A stretch of 64,000 nt of DNA from Ailurus styani (lineage: Eukaryota > Chordata > Mammalia > Carnivora > Ailuridae): NCBI GenBank assembly GCA_002007465.1, contig LNAC01000036.1, positions 4,657,250 to 4,721,249 of the forward strand, written 5' to 3'. A model generated the notes under the pieces. That model searched no databases. It was given only the letters and a program-made list of their open reading frames with translations, and had not been told where the DNA came from. The position numbers and the translations under genes are program-made. This document shows positions 1-12,159 of the stretch, piece after piece. Every line of letters begins with the position of its first letter. The stretch's first letter is position 1.

Positions 1-399
1 AACTTACAAAGAGATTCAAGAATGTTTATTTGTTTTATAAAAAGATTTACCCAGAGTCCTTATTTAAGGAACATTAGCTGTCATGTAATATGCAAGGCTA
101 ACCAGTCCTGTATATGTGTTACTCCTGTAGTTTTTTGGGGGATTGATATATTTTGTCCTCTCTAATTTGTCGACTGCCAGCAATTCCAGGGATCAAGTTG
201 AATACAAACTGAATTTAAAAATATGTATTTAGTGAGGTGGTTGATACAGCATTTACCTTTGTGCACTGAGCTTCTATCCGACAGTGAGTCCCGGGAAATG
301 AAACATGGCAACATTACTGGGTATTTGATAAAATCATTTTATCGAATGTAAGTTTACTTTAAAAACAAACATTTTTTTTATTTTAATGAAGCTTATTTT
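1..399. other. Unclassified non-coding sequence
   Basis: AT-rich sequence before the first SINE. I see no exon-like frame, known repeat or simple repeat in it. Confidence 0.5.
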
Positions 400-584
400 G
401 TTTTAAAGATTTGTTTATTTTAGAGAGAGAGTGAGAGCGTGTGTGTGAGCAGGGGTGGGGCAGAGGGAGAGAGAAAGAATCCCAAGCAAACTCCACACTG
501 GCATGGAGCCTGACAACCTTGATATCATGACCTGAGCTGAAACCAAGAGTCAGATGCTTAACTGACTGAGCCTCTAGGTGCCCC
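400..584 (-). repeat. Can-SINE (tRNA-Lys SINE), antisense
   Basis: Read on the plus strand it begins with the complemented tail (TTTTAAAGATTTGTTTATTT), passes a GA-rich tract, and ends with the complemented tRNA-like head ACTGACTGAGCCTCTAGGTG. It is diverged from the mustelid-type copies, so it is probably an older carnivoran insertion. The minus-strand 88-residue frame here is SINE sequence and not a gene. Confidence 0.9.
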
Positions 585-604
585 AAGGTTTTTTTTTCTT
601 TAAA

Positions 605-1115
605 TATGAAGAAAAGTATAGAGAATATAACAAAAGCCAATGAACCCATTATCAGATCTAATAAATATTAAGATGCTGTCATATTTTCTTATCAAATGTT
701 AAAAGATACTCCTAACTCATTTTCTTCCTTTCCTCCTTAGAGATAACCACTGTCCTGAAATTAGTGTGTATGAGTCATTTGGTGTTTTTGTGTTTTAAAA
801 AAATTACATAAATATCAGAAATAATATATTCCATGGTTTTGTGTGTTTCAAAATGTTAAATAAATGATATCATGCCATCTAAATCCTTTTGCAACTTGGA
901 TTTCCCATTTAGCATTAGGTTTTTGAGATTTATCCATGGACATATAGTTCATTCATTTGAACTGAGATACAGAATCTATTATACAATTAAGCCAGTTATT
1001 TATCCCTTCCTTTACCAAAGATACCAAGATTGTTTTCACTTATTTTGGTATTACAAATAGTGTCATAGTAAACATCCTTATGTATTTTTCCTTGTGCACA
1101 TGGACAGGAGTTTCT
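605..1115 (-). repeat. Old L1M 3'UTR fragment, antisense
   Basis: Phrases such as GAGATAACCACTGTCCTGAA, TTTTTGAGATTTATCCATGG and CCTTGTGCACATGGACAGGA match the complemented 3'UTR of ancient mammalian L1M elements. The copy is strongly diverged. The subfamily is uncertain. Confidence 0.7.
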
Positions 1116-1119
1116 CCAG

Positions 1120-1245
1120 AGCAATGATTCTCAACCTTGGTCATGCATCAAAATCACCGCGATTACTTATCAAAACACAAATGGCTGGTGCTGGAACTGT
1201 ATTCCCTCCACCATTATACAGAACCTGCTAAATCCAGGCTTCCAT
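1120..1245 (+). mobile_element. hAT-type MITE fragment (MER5/MER20-like)
   Basis: GCAATGATTCTCAACCTTGG followed by a CATCAAAATCACC-like stretch resembles the left end of MER5A/MER20 non-autonomous hAT elements. I could not find the right terminal inverted repeat, so this is a truncated fossil. Confidence 0.5.
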
Positions 1246-1790
1246 AGCTAAGAGCTCCAGATCCATGCCATTCCTGTCATGATTTGTATTAGCCAAACGT
1301 ATCTCCACATACTGCGTTTTTGCCCATCTAATTGAGATAAATGTACAATGTATCATCTAACTCAGGACTCTTGAGTCTGAAAGGGAGCATTATAATTATG
1401 ACACCCCACTCATCATCCAGTTTTGGATCAAAGCCTCTCATGACTGTCTCTGATTGGGAAAATATGATTAGGAAAATTTGTAATTTAACAGATCTGCACC
1501 TAACAGTGAAGCAGTCTGGGAAATGTGGCTTTATGGATTCTAGTTTAGGAAGGTACACTTTGTTTGTTTAGAAATATCAAGATCAGCCAAAATCCTTCAA
1601 AAAATTGTACTTAACAATGATTACTTTATAATTATTTTAAGTTTTCTTTCTTTCTTTTTTTTAAATCTGTCTTATTATACTGGTTAGGACTACCAGAAGA
1701 GTGTTGGACAGTTATAGTAATACCAATAATTTTTCTCTTCTTTTTCTTAAAAGAAATGCTTCTAAAGTTGTGTTATTAATTATAATGTTT
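1246..1790. other. Unclassified non-coding sequence
   Basis: No repeat or coding signal recognised. Two overlapping opposite 76-residue frames (about 1330-1570) show no domain and no similarity that I recognise; I treat them as chance frames. Confidence 0.4.
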
Positions 1791-1794
1791 TCTG

Positions 1795-3915
1795 TAGTGT
1801 CTTAAAATATGCTTTGCCAGGTTTAAGAAATTTTCCTTTTATTTCTGATTTTCTGAGGGTTTTTCTTTTTATGTTAAATTTAATATGCTTTTTTATACAT
1901 AGTAAAGTAAGTAATGTTTTTTTCTCCTTTAGTCTATAAATGTGTTACACTACATGAAAAGATATTTTAATATTAAACCAGCCTTGAATTCTAGGGATAA
2001 ATTCTACTTCATACTTATATGTATGTGTGTCTGTCTCTGTGTGTTTATATGTAAAGTATAAATAGTTGGTTTTTGTGTACTAATACACCCTTTAGGATTT
2101 TTGTAAATATGTTCATGAATGAGCTGAGTTACATGATTTCTAATACTGTATTTTTTCAGTTTTGGTGTCATGTTATGCTATCCTCATTAAAGTGGGTTGG
2201 GAACATTTCTGTTTCTTATATTCTCTGGAAAATTTTAATGTAACGATCATTGAAAGTTTGACTGTATTCCCTATAAAGCCATCTGGCTTGTGGTGATTAT
2301 TTGGGGGGGAGTATACATCTTTAATGATCAGTTCCAATTCTTTAATTAATATAGATCTATTCAACTTTTCGATTTTCTGTGAGTCTGTTTTGTAAGTTAT
2401 CTTTTTCTAGAGAATGATTCAAATTTTGTTATGTTTCCAGATTTACTGGCATCAAGCTACTCAACCTATTTTCTTAAGACTTTTAAAAATGTCTATTGTA
2501 TTTGTGTCCCCCCTTTACTTTCATATCTGTTTTATTTATGTCTTTGTGTTTTCCCCCTGACCAGTTTTTTTTTTTAAAGATTTTATTTATTTATTTGACA
2601 GAGAGAGAGATTACAAGTAGGCAGAGAGGCAGGCAGAGAGAGAGGAGGAAGCAGGCTCCCTGCTGAGCAGAGAGCCCGATATGGGCCTCGATCCCAGGAC
2701 CCTGAGATCATGACCTGAGCCGAAGGCAGAGGCTTTAACCCACTGAGCCACCCAGGCGCCCATTCCCCTGACTAGTCTTAATCACAAAATAGTTCATTTA
2801 TTTTTTTTCTCTTCAAAAAACAAGTTTAAGTTTTGTTTCTGTTGTTTCTTTGTTTCCCATTTCATTAATTTCTGCTTTTATATTTATTTTTTCATTCTAC
2901 CAACTTCTTCCTAATCTCTTGAGTCATCAGTTTTTACTTTTTCATGTTTCATAATTTGTTCGTTTAGCTGTGTCCCACACATTTTGAAATATACTCTTTT
3001 CTTTGTGAAACAGTTTTAAATATTTTATAATTTTCATTGTGAGTTCTTCTTTTGCTCATAAATTATTTAGGAGTACATTGAAAATTTCCAAATATATGAA
3101 TTATTTTTAGATTTTTTTTGTTACTGATTTCTAAACTTACTATATTTGGAGTAGATATTGTGGTCTGTGTGATATTTTCCTTGGTGGTTTTTGAGATTTG
3201 CCTTTGTCCTAATATGTGGACAGTTTTAATAAATATTCCATTTTTATGTTAAAAAGAATGTAAGTTTTCTAATTGTTACATGTGTTGTTTTAGATAATTG
3301 TCGTCATTATGGCAAATCTGTTAATTGTGTCATCATATCATTTAAAGCCACAATGTGTTTTGTCTTTTGATTACTGACACACATTAAAAAATCAATCATA
3401 ATTGTACATCTTTTATCATTATAACTCTGTTTACCCTGTATATTTTGAAGCTATGTTGTTAGTTTTATACAAGTTCAAAATTATTTTGTCTTTTAGTCAA
3501 TTAATTTTTTATTTTTATGTAGCTCTAGTAATACTCTTTTTCTTTGTACATTATTTTTTGTTTGATATAACTATAAATCTATTTTTGTTAGCATTTGCCT
3601 GATATGTTTTCTCATCTTTTATTTTTAACTTTTCTGTGTCCTTATGGTTTAGTTGTGGTTCTCAGAGTCAACAGATAACTGGATTTTATTTTTAAATCCG
3701 ACCTGAATCTCACATGTCCAATATTGAAATTCTTTCTTGTTTTAATATCCATGAAATGTGACGTTATTGTTATTATTGTTGATGTTGATGTTTTTACTAG
3801 TTTCTTACCTCTTCATTGCTTCTTTTAGTCCATTCTTTCCTTTTGGGTTCAATTTCCTTTTTTCCTAAAATATACCCTTAAGTAATTCTTTCAGCAAGGG
3901 TATCTGAATGACTTG
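1795..3915 (-). repeat. Old L1M ORF2/ORF1 region, antisense
   Basis: The plus strand carries complemented L1 reverse-transcriptase text: a phrase like CTTGAATTCTAGGGATAAAT near 1983, AAGCCATCTGGCTTGTGG near 2277, and CTTTCAGCAAGGGTATCTG near 3890. Many indels remove any reading frame. A Can-SINE interrupts it at 2565-2761, so the L1 is older than the SINE. Confidence 0.7.
2565..2761 (-). repeat. Can-SINE, mustelid-type, antisense, with TSD
   Basis: A full-length copy with a T tract, the GCAGAGAGGCAGGCAGAGAG block and the complemented head ACTGAGCCACCCAGGCGCCC. The flanks TTCCCCCTGACCAGT (2551-2565) and TTCCCCTGACTAGT (2763-2776) form an almost perfect target-site duplication. Low divergence suggests a fairly recent insertion into the L1M. 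Confidence 0.93.
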
Positions 3916-3929
3916 CTGTCTCACAGGAG

Positions 3930-4890
3930 AATTTCCTCTACTCAATGTTCTGGGCAGATAACAACTTAACTGCTTTGCTGAGCTGGTGGGTAGCGTTTTC
4001 TCAATTCGGTTGCCATAGTCAAAGCTGTCCTTAAAGGGCTTTGGCTTCATGTGGAAGCCCAACTTCCAGCTTTCTCCTGCTTCTAACCCAAAGCTATATT
4101 TCCTACCTCTGTGCCTTACAGCTTCCAGGCTCTAGGACCCATTCTTAGATTTAATACCACTTCTTCATAATGTCTCCTGCTGCTCTGGCTCTATATTCCC
4201 ACCATATTCCCATCACCTGTGGGAGTTCTCACTTTCTTTTAAGCTTGGATATGTGTTAATTTTTTTTACTAATATTTTAACCAAGAGTTCTATGCATTTG
4301 GAATAAGAAACAATTTTATTTCTCTTTAGAGCACCATGATCATAGATGTTGAATCCTAAAGTTCTTCTCCAAACATGTATGTTTTTATCCCTAATATGAT
4401 TTTCAGTTACACTATATCTTTGGCCATATTTAGGAAATTGAATAGTTGAACACTTACTTTTTAACTGTTTTCTCCATGTTGCAAGTGAAACAACTTTGGA
4501 ATGCGCAGGTGTTGATACAGTTTTGCTGATGGCCTAGAACTTTTCCTGCCTACCCCTCCATTGGCCCTCGCTTTCTTACCTTTCCACTACCTTCTTATTA
4601 CATGAATGGTTTTTAAATCATCAGCTCCTCACATTGAGAAGTGATATGGTGAACATAGAGTTAAGTGACTTGACTGTGGTCCCACCAAATATCTCCCTCT
4701 AAAAGTGTCTGTGTTTTAATAGAGCACTGGGAAATACAAAGAATGAGTAGATTTTGACATTGAAGAAGGCTATTGTGAGAGATACTTTGGGGGCCAGTAA
4801 TCCAATATTCTCTTCTGGTGCCCATAGACCACGTGACCTCACAAACTTTTATCTTTGCTATCTCTATTTAAACATATCTCATCCTCTAAA
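3930..4890. other. Unclassified non-coding sequence
   Basis: A mixed, moderately AT-rich stretch with no confident repeat family and no exon-like frame. The last ~130 bases may already belong to the L1 5'UTR that follows. Confidence 0.4.
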
Positions 4891-6432
4891 GAAATCAGTG
4901 TCAACTCTCATGGACTTTGATGTAAATAAAAACTCAAAAGTAGGGCAGGACCAAGAAAGCAATATAGGAGGCTCCCAAACATCCTTTCTCCCACAGATAT
5001 ACCTAATGTACAGCTACACATGGAGCAGTTCCCTCTGAGAGAAATTCAGAATTTAGTTGAATGAGTTCTGTACACCAGATAGCTGAGAAAACACCTACAT
5101 CAAAGTGAGTAGGAAAGCCCAAGACACACTGTCATCATAAACCCCGCCCCTGGCATAGTGCCATATAATTGGTTAGGACCCTTAATTCCCAACTTCTCCT
5201 TAAGAAGCACAGGGTTTGAACTGCACTTCTGGTGCCCCAGCTTTTAAGGCTCCCACTCAAGGGATGGGCTCCCCAAACACCTAGCTCTGAAAGCCAAAAG
5301 GACTTTTATTCACAAGACTCACAGGACTGTGGAAAACAAAAGAGTAGTTTTTAACAAGTGGGTGAATGCTTACTGTGACTGTCCCCCAAGGTCTCGACAA
5401 ATATGGAGTAGGCAAAAATGCTCATCTTCCAGTCTTTCCTTTGGAAGAGGATTGACTGCATACCTCACTATCTGCTGCCTGGGGTTCTAGCTTCTAATTT
5501 GTGCAATAGAAGGGCTAGCTGCTGCAGTCTTCCACAGAGCCTGGGGGGATTTGGTGGGCATTCTCATTTTCCTCTGCCTCAATCACTTCAATGGTAAAAC
5601 CAGGTCACCACCATCTCTTTTGAAGGAGCTTGTGCACGTGCCTGTCACTCCAGCTTTTGCAGCTGTAGCCTGAGAGTTGGACCCCTGAATTATCTGCCTC
5701 TGATAGCTATTGGGGCTTGCATTTATGAATCCTGTGAAACCGTAGCAAAGAAGCATTTTTAAATGAGTGCAGGGGCACCCCTTCATGGCTGTACACCTAG
5801 GCTCAGTTTAGAGGGAGCAGAAAAAAAATGCCTATCTCCCAGATTCTCTCTCGAGAGGTTTAACTACATACTTTTCCAGCTGCTGCTTGAGAGTCTGGCT
5901 TCTAATCAGCCTACATTCATGATCCTCCCCTTTGGGACACTGACAGGTCTTGGCACACCCTCAGCTACTAGGGTGACCAAGAATAAATACAGTAGCTTGA
6001 AAAACACAAAAGTTTTAGAAACAACCAGGAGCTCAGGCTGGGCTGATTGACAGCATTCATCTTCTACACAAGACAAGTCTGTCAAGACTAGGAGAGGTGA
6101 CTGTTTTATCTAATGTGCAGAAACCAACACAGAGAGTTAGAGAAAATGAAGAAAAAAGGGGTATATGTTACAAACAACATAACAAGAAATATCTTTGGAA
6201 ACCAATTTTAATAAAGTGGAGAGAAGTGATTTACCTGGTAGGGAGTCCAAATAGCAGTCTAAAGATGCTTACTAAGGACAGGAAAGCAATGGATGAGCAA
6301 AGAGAATGTCAATAAAGAGATAGAAAATATTTAAAAGTACCAAACAGAAATCATAATGCTGAAGAGTACAGTAATTGAATTGAAAATTCAACAGAGGAGT
6401 TCAACAGACTAGGCAAGTGGAAAGAAAGATTA

Positions 6433-6759
6433 GTGAACTTGAAGACAGAGCAGTCAAATTTATCCAATAAGAGGAGCAAAAGAAAAAAAAGTAGAGATAG
6501 CTTAAAGTACTTATGGGATACCATGAAACAGACCAATATATGCATTATAGGAGTCCCAGAAGGAGGAGAGGGAAAGAAAGGAGTAGAAAAGTTATTTAAG
6601 GAAATAAAGTCTGAAAACTTTATTAACCTGGGAAGAGAAATAAACATCCAGATCCAAGAAGCCCAAATAATACCAAATAAGATAAAGCTAAAGACACCCA
6701 CCTCAATACATATTATAATTATATCATCAAAAGTTAAAGACAGGGAATCTTATAAGTAG
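6433..6759 (+). pseudogene. L1 ORF1p remnant
   Basis: L1 ORF1 encodes the RNA-binding trimeric chaperone of L1 particles. This 108-residue open frame retains the RRM-region signature ICIIGVPEGGEG (about residues 37-48) and the EINIQIQEAQIIPNKI stretch (about residues 69-84) that is conserved among mammalian ORF1 proteins. The coiled-coil N-terminus lies upstream (about 6100-6430) in broken frames. The C-terminal domain, around 6790-7020 (GTGCTGAAAGAACTGCCAAT), is out of frame. A fossil with no expected product. Confidence 0.8.
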
Positions 6760-7479
6760 AGTGAAAAAAGTAACATACAGGGGAGCTCCCATAAAACTAC
6801 CAGCAGAATTTTTCGGCAGAATCTTTGCATGCCAGAAGGGAGTAGGATGATATATTCAAAGTGCTGAAAGAACTGCCAATCAAGAATATTCTATCTGGCA
6901 AAATTGTTCTTCAGAATTTAAGGAGAGAGTTTTCCAGACAAAAGCTGAAAGAGATCATCACCACTAGACCAGCTTTGTAAGAAATGTTGAAGAGAGTTCT
7001 TCAAGCTGAAATGAAGTATTCTGTACGAAAACATAAAACTCGCTGGTAAAGGTAAATATATAGTTAAATTTGGAATAATAGTGATGGGTAAGTTACTTAT
7101 AACTTTAGTTTAAAGATTAAAAGACAAAAGTATTAACAATAAATATTACTACAATAATTTGTTAGTGGACACACAGTATAAAAAGATGTACATTGTAACA
7201 TCTAGAACATAAAATGTGGGGATGTATAAAAATGTAATGTCTTATATGCATTTGAAATTAAATGCTTATTTAAGTTATCAGCTTAAAATAGACTGTTATA
7301 ACTGTGTTTTATGTAAGCCTCTTGATAACCACAAAGTAAAAACTTATAGTAAATACACAAAATAAAGAGAAAGGAATCAAAACACACCACTACGGAAGGT
7401 GGTCAAATCACAGCAGAAGAGAGCAAGAAAGGAAGAAAGGGACAAAGGAACTACAAAAAAGCCAGAAAATAATTAGTAA

Positions 7480-7719
7480 ATGGCAGTAGTAAGTCTATAT
7501 CTATCAATAATTACTTAAATATAATTGGACTAGATTCTCTGATCAAAATACATAGAATAGCTGAATGGACAATAAAAGAAAACTTAACTCTGTTCTGCCT
7601 ACAAGAGACTCACTTCAGCCTTAAAGAAACACATAGACTGAAAGTGAAGGAATGGAAAAAGATATTACATGCAAATGGAAGCCAGTGAAAACAGGAGTGG
7701 CTATCCATATGTCAGAGAA
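7480..7719 (+). pseudogene. L1 ORF2p endonuclease, N-terminal remnant
   Basis: Codons near 7593-7616 read FCLQETHF, the APE-like endonuclease motif containing the catalytic Glu of L1 ORF2p. Upstream codons give a degenerate start of the domain (INNYLNIIGLDSLIK-like). The domain is cut at 7720 by a Can-SINE and resumes after it, at about 7850-7925, with the AACAGAGACAAAGTGATTAT segment. Confidence 0.78.
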
Positions 7720-7846
7720 GTTTTTTTTTTAATTTATTTATTTGACAGAGAGAGAACACATGCACAGGTAGGCAGAGCAGGAGGCAGAGGGAGAGGGAAA
7801 CTAAGCCAAAGACAGATACTTCACAAACTGAGACATTCATGCACCC
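7720..7846 (-). repeat. Can-SINE, short and atypical, antisense
   Basis: Complemented tail TTTAATTTATTTATTTGACA, then a GA/GCAGGCAG tract, ending in a degraded head GAGACATTCATGCACCCC. The tRNA-related half is shorter and more diverged than in other copies. AGAAG occurs at both edges, consistent with a short target duplication. It lies inside L1 ORF2. Confidence 0.75.
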
Positions 7847-8028
7847 CAAGAAGATGGGTTTTAAGCCAAAAGCTTTAACAGAGACAAAGTGATTATATAA
7901 TGATAAAGGGCCATTTCAACAAGAATATGTAATAATTGTAAATATTTATGCACTCAACATCAGAACACTTAAATGTATAAAGCAAAGGCTAACAGATCTG
8001 AAAGGAGAAATATATAGAATAGTAGGGA

Positions 8029-8250
8029 GGCACTGGGTGACTCATTCAGTTAAGCAGTCAACTCTTGATTTCAGCGTCAGATCATGATCTCGGGTCCTGG
8101 GATTGAGCCCCGAGTCAGGCTCCACGCTCAGCAGGGAGATTAAGATTCTCTCTCTTCCTCTCCCTCTGGCCCTCCTACCCCCTTCCCTCACAGTGTGCAT
8201 TCTCTGTCCCTCTCTCTCTCTCTCTCTCAAATAAATAAATCTTTAAGAAA
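8029..8250 (+). repeat. Can-SINE, sense, with perfect 10-bp TSD
   Basis: Head GGCACTGGGTGACTCATTCA, B-box-like text near 8100, a CT-rich tract, and tail CAAATAAATAAATCTTTAAG. ATAGTAGGGA flanks it on both sides (8019-8028 and 8251-8260). It is inserted into L1 ORF2 and splits the endonuclease coding. Confidence 0.92.
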
Positions 8251-8282
8251 ATAGTAGGGAACTTTAGTACCCACTCTCAACT

Positions 8283-8762
8283 ATGGATAGGTCATTCAGA
8301 CAGAAAATCAATAAGGAAACATTTGACTTAAAATATGCTTTAGACCAGAGGGATCTAACAGACAAATATAGAACATTACATCCAACAGCAACAGAATACA
8401 CATTCTTCTCAAGTGAACATGAAATTTTCTCCAGGAGAGCTCATATGTTAGGCCACAAAACAGGTCTTAATAAATTTAAGAAGACTGAGATCATATCAAG
8501 CATCTTTTATGACCATAATGTCATGAGACTAGAAATAAATTACAAGAAGAAGATTGGAAAATCCACAAATATGTATAGATTAAATAGTGTGCTGCTGGAC
8601 ATTGGGTTAAAGAAGAGATCAAAAGGGAAATTTAACAAATATCTTGAGGTACATGAAAATGGAAACACAACATGCCAGCAGTTATGTAGTACTGCAAAAG
8701 CCATCCTAAGAGTGAAGTTTATAGTAATAAATACTAACACTAAGAAAAAAAATCTCCAATAA
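8283..8762 (+). pseudogene. L1 ORF2p endonuclease C-terminal remnant
   Basis: The longest clean L1 frame in the window (159 residues). It begins just after the SINE insertion and reads through the endonuclease C-terminus: the sequence TEYTFFSSEHEIFSRRAHML and the following GHK correspond to the conserved 'sxxhGtfsRIDHmLGHK' block that precedes the linker to the reverse transcriptase. The canonical Asp-His pair of that block appears to have decayed (ARAH-like text instead of RIDH). No start codon of its own is expected. The frame is a relic, not a gene. Confidence 0.8.
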
Positions 8763-9059
8763 ACATTCTAATTTTCCGCCTCAGTGAACTAGAAAAAGAA
8801 CAGACTAAGGCCAAATTAATTGAAAAAAGGAGATAACAAAGAACAGAGGGAAAATAAATGAAACAGAGACCAAAAAGACAATAGGAAAGAACAATGGAAG
8901 TAAGTGCTGGTTTTTAGGAAAAATAAAATTGACAAACCTTTAGGTTGACTTAAAAAAAAGAGAAAGAAGACTCAAATAAGTAAAATGTGAAATGAAAGAG
9001 ACATTACTACTGGTAACACAGAAATATTAAATAAATACCATAAGAAACTACTTTGAACA

Positions 9060-10045
9060 ATTTTATGGCAACAAATTAGATAACCCAGAAGAAATGAATA
9101 CATTCCTAGAAACATACAACCTACCAAGACTGGATCATGATGAAATAGAAAATCTGAACACCAATTACTAGTAAGGACATTTAATTTGTAATCAAAACTT
9201 TTCAACAAAGAAAAGTCCAGGATGAAATGCCTTCATTGGTAAATTCTACCAAACATTGAAAGGAGAACTAATGCCAATCCTTCTCAAAGTCTTACAAAAA
9301 TATACAAGAGGAGGGAACACTTCCAAACTTGTGTCACAAGGTCACAAGGCATTAATCTGGTACCAAAGACTGACATGGACACTACAAGAAAAGAAAACTA
9401 CAGGCTGTTATCCCTGATGAACACAGATGCAGAAATCCTCAACAAAATATTTGCAAACCAAATTCAACGGTACATTAAAAAGGTCATATACCAAGATCAA
9501 ATGATATTTACCACAGTGATGCAAGGATGGTTCAACATATGTAGATCAATAAATTAGATATACTACATTAACAAAATGAAGGTTAAAAAAATCATATGCT
9601 CTTCTCAATAGATGCAGAAAAAGCATTTGACAAAATTCAACATTTGTTTATGATAAAAACTCTCATGAGCTGGGTATCATACCTCAGCATAAGACCATAG
9701 ATGACAAGGCCGCAGCTAACATTATTCTCAGTGGTGAAAAACTTAAAGATTTCCCTGAAGATTAGAAAAAAAAACAAGGATGCTCACTCTTGCCACTTTT
9801 ATTATTTTATTTTATAGTACTAGAAGTCCTAGCCAGAGCGATAGGCAAGAAAAGGAAACAAAAAGCATCCAAATAGGAAAGGAAGAAGTAAAAAATGTCT
9901 CTGTTTGCAGATGGTGTGATATTATATGTAGAAAATCTAAAGACTTTGCTATAAAACTGTTAGAACTAATAAATGAATTCAGGAAAATTTGTAGGATACA
10001 ATATCAATATACAAAAACGAGTTGTGTTTTTATACACTAACAATG
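9060..10045 (+). pseudogene. L1 ORF2p reverse-transcriptase remnant
   Basis: The finger/palm region survives in several frames. At 9375-9557 the text [20 protein letters not shown] matches the conserved 'NYRPISLMNiDaKILNKIL' block. Near 9605-9650 a '[11 protein letters not shown]'-like block is readable. At 9904-9915 the catalytic motif reads FADG where active L1 has FADD, so a catalytic Asp is lost. Coding after about 10045 is absent. The enzyme would be dead even without the frameshifts. Confidence 0.8.
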
Positions 10046-10244
10046 AAACTATTGCAAAGAGACATAAGCTAGACAGAATAAGGAAAAACTCTCATGGTAT
10101 CACTTATATGTGAAATTTTTAAAAAAGGCAAACTCAGAAACAGGGTAGAGTGGTGGTTAGAAAAATTAGAGGGTGGGAAAATTTGGGAGATGCTGGTAGA
10201 AGGGTACAACTTTCAGTTACGAGATGAATAGGGAGGGTCTTGGG

Positions 10245-10436
10245 CACCTGCGTGGCTCAGTCAGTTAAGCCACTGCCTTCGGCTCAGGTCATGGTCTCAG
10301 GGTCCTGGGATTGAGCTCTCTGTCTGGCTCCCTGCTCAGTGGGGTGTCTGTTTCTCCCTTTTCCTTCTCCCTCTGCCCCTCCTCCTGCTTATGCACTCTC
10401 TCTCTTCCTCTCAAATAAATCTTTAAAAAAAAAAAA
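10245..10436 (+). repeat. Can-SINE, sense, with long imperfect TSD
   Basis: Head GGCACCTGCGTGGCTCAGTC and tail CAAATAAATCTTTAAAAAAA. The target duplication GATGAATA...GGTCTTGGG is at 10223-10244 and again at 10437-10454, the left copy carrying four extra bases. It is inserted in the L1 3'UTR, which continues intact after it (TAATGCATAATATAGTATTA). Confidence 0.92.
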
Positions 10437-10759
10437 GATGAATATGGTCTTGGGACCTAATGCATAATATAGTATTATAGTTGATAATATATGATTGAAA
10501 TTTGCTAGAATAGAACCTAAATGTTCTCAGCAGAAAAGGGGAAAAAAAGTAAATATATGAAGTGATGGACGGGTTAATTAACTTTATGGTGGGAATTCCT
10601 TTATGTGTACATGTATCAAATCATCACATTGTACATTTAAATATATTACAATTTTATTTGTCAATTATACCTCAGTAAAGGTGAAAAAACGAAAGTCATA
10701 TCAGGTACTATTACCTGGGAAAAAAAAAAAGAAGGTGTGAGAGAATTAACACTCTCAGG

Positions 10760-10990
10760 AGACACATCAACCAAAACGGACAGAGCCTTGTTTAATGCCC
10801 TTAAGGAGAGACAATTCTCTAAGGTTCCAGTGACCTCAATAACACACTCTTTCCTTGCTTTTCTCTTTTTCTTGTCTCACTGTACCTGATCCGTCACTCC
10901 TGTTCCCTTGGATCATCCCTCAGTAAATGCCCTGCCCCCAAGCCCTGGCCTAAGGCTTTGTGGGGGGACCCCAATCTAAGGTCTCTCCTG
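10760..10990 (+). repeat. LTR-like fragment (R/U5-type end), family uncertain
   Basis: CCTGATCCGTCACTCCTGTT, CTCAGTAAATGCCCTGC and GGGGGGACCCCAATCTAAGG, in that order, resemble the 3' end of an old endogenous-retrovirus-class LTR with an A(G)TAAA signal. No matching left edge or internal region was found. Low confidence. Confidence 0.35.
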
Positions 10991-12159
10991 CAATTCTATG
11001 CTGCTTATATGCAGGTGTAGTTTTGTCACTGACATGCTTGCAGGCATCCAGAGACAATGTACAGTATTCTTTTTAAACTCTGTAATTGGTATTACACTAT
11101 GAAAAAAAAAACTCGTAACGGAAATAATCATCTTCCTAAAAGGAAAGCTTCTCTCTTCTTCTGATCTTTTCTCCATTTTTTCTCAAACAAACCAAAATAA
11201 AAACAACAGAAACTCCCTCAAACTAAAGCAAACACGACTCATAATCAAAACACCCTATTTCCACAAAAATATTTTAAGCATCTAACCTAAGACATCACAA
11301 AATGGTGAAAATTATAGTCCAGATGTGGAATAGTATCTGGGCCATCTTTCATCACAGCATGAACACAAAGCCTATTTCAAAGAGAATGGAAAAGCAAGTC
11401 ACATTTTAGTATGTGAAAGGCTACATAAAATTATGTGGGGTCTGTCATATGTGTGCATCTAAATATAAGGGGAAATTAAGTAATTATGTAGCTGCATGTG
11501 AAAGAATGAAGATGGTCAAGGAAAGCCTTTAGGCTTATGTCAGAAAATGTTCCTAGATGCATAAATGCCAATTCAGCTACTAGTCCTTACCAATTAAGCA
11601 GCTTGTTGAAAAGTCAAGCTCCCGTCAGAAGCTGCATCCAGGTTCAGATGTTGAAATCAATACGTCCTGCTGGTCATGCTGTGACACAGTCAAAGCTGTG
11701 GCCTAGCTTCTTCACCTAACTCTCAATGAGCCCTTCTTTCCTCTGGAGTGGCATGGCATTTAAATTCCTTTATATACACTTATGTAGAGTGTAAACCATT
11801 AGGAATCTCAAGGAAGGTGAGGGTGAGAAATCTACCTATTTCAGTCTCTGGCATTATATCTAGGGCATTAGATAATGAGTGTCCTAGTAAAGTCAGCAGA
11901 GGGCAACCAGATTACTTGGGATAATAATTGACAGATAAGAAGTAATAGACAGGTAGTAGATGTTAGAAGTTGTAGAACAGTTTGTGGAGAAGAACTTTAT
12001 TTGTAAATGCCACCAGTGGCACTGCTAATGATAATAAAGAAGTAAGGATCTGATGTTAATAAATGGGTAAAGAAATCACTTCAAATTAGCACATTTGTCA
12101 TTTACAAACAATGTTTGTGTAATGAGGGTTCAGTTCCAACTTGTAGGGGAAACTACTGT
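10991..12159. other. Unclassified non-coding sequence
   Basis: No recognisable repeat, RNA gene or exon. Short opposite frames of 60-66 residues have no features of a protein. Confidence 0.4.

Larger units (their letters stand above)
4900..10690 (+). mobile_element. L1 (LINE-1), near full-length but dead, L1MA-like age
   Basis: All parts of an L1 lie in order: a 5'UTR (about 4900-6050, with phrases like TGGAGCAGTTCCCTCTGAGA and CAACACCTAGCTCT-type text), ORF1 remnants (6100-7020), ORF2 endonuclease and reverse-transcriptase remnants (7480-10045), then a jump at about 10050 into the 3'UTR, which ends with TTTGTCAATTATACCTCAGT at about 10655-10675. Roughly the 3' half of ORF2 is missing. Frames are broken by stops, indels and three Can-SINE insertions (7720, 8029, 10245). 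It cannot encode a functional element. Subfamily is inferred from overall resemblance to L1MA/L1PB-age copies. Confidence 0.82.

Noticed and set aside
383..649. 88-residue minus frame
   Set aside because: Translation of an antisense Can-SINE.
10740..10760. Small RNA gene after the L1 end
   Set aside because: No internal promoter boxes or fold that I could support.
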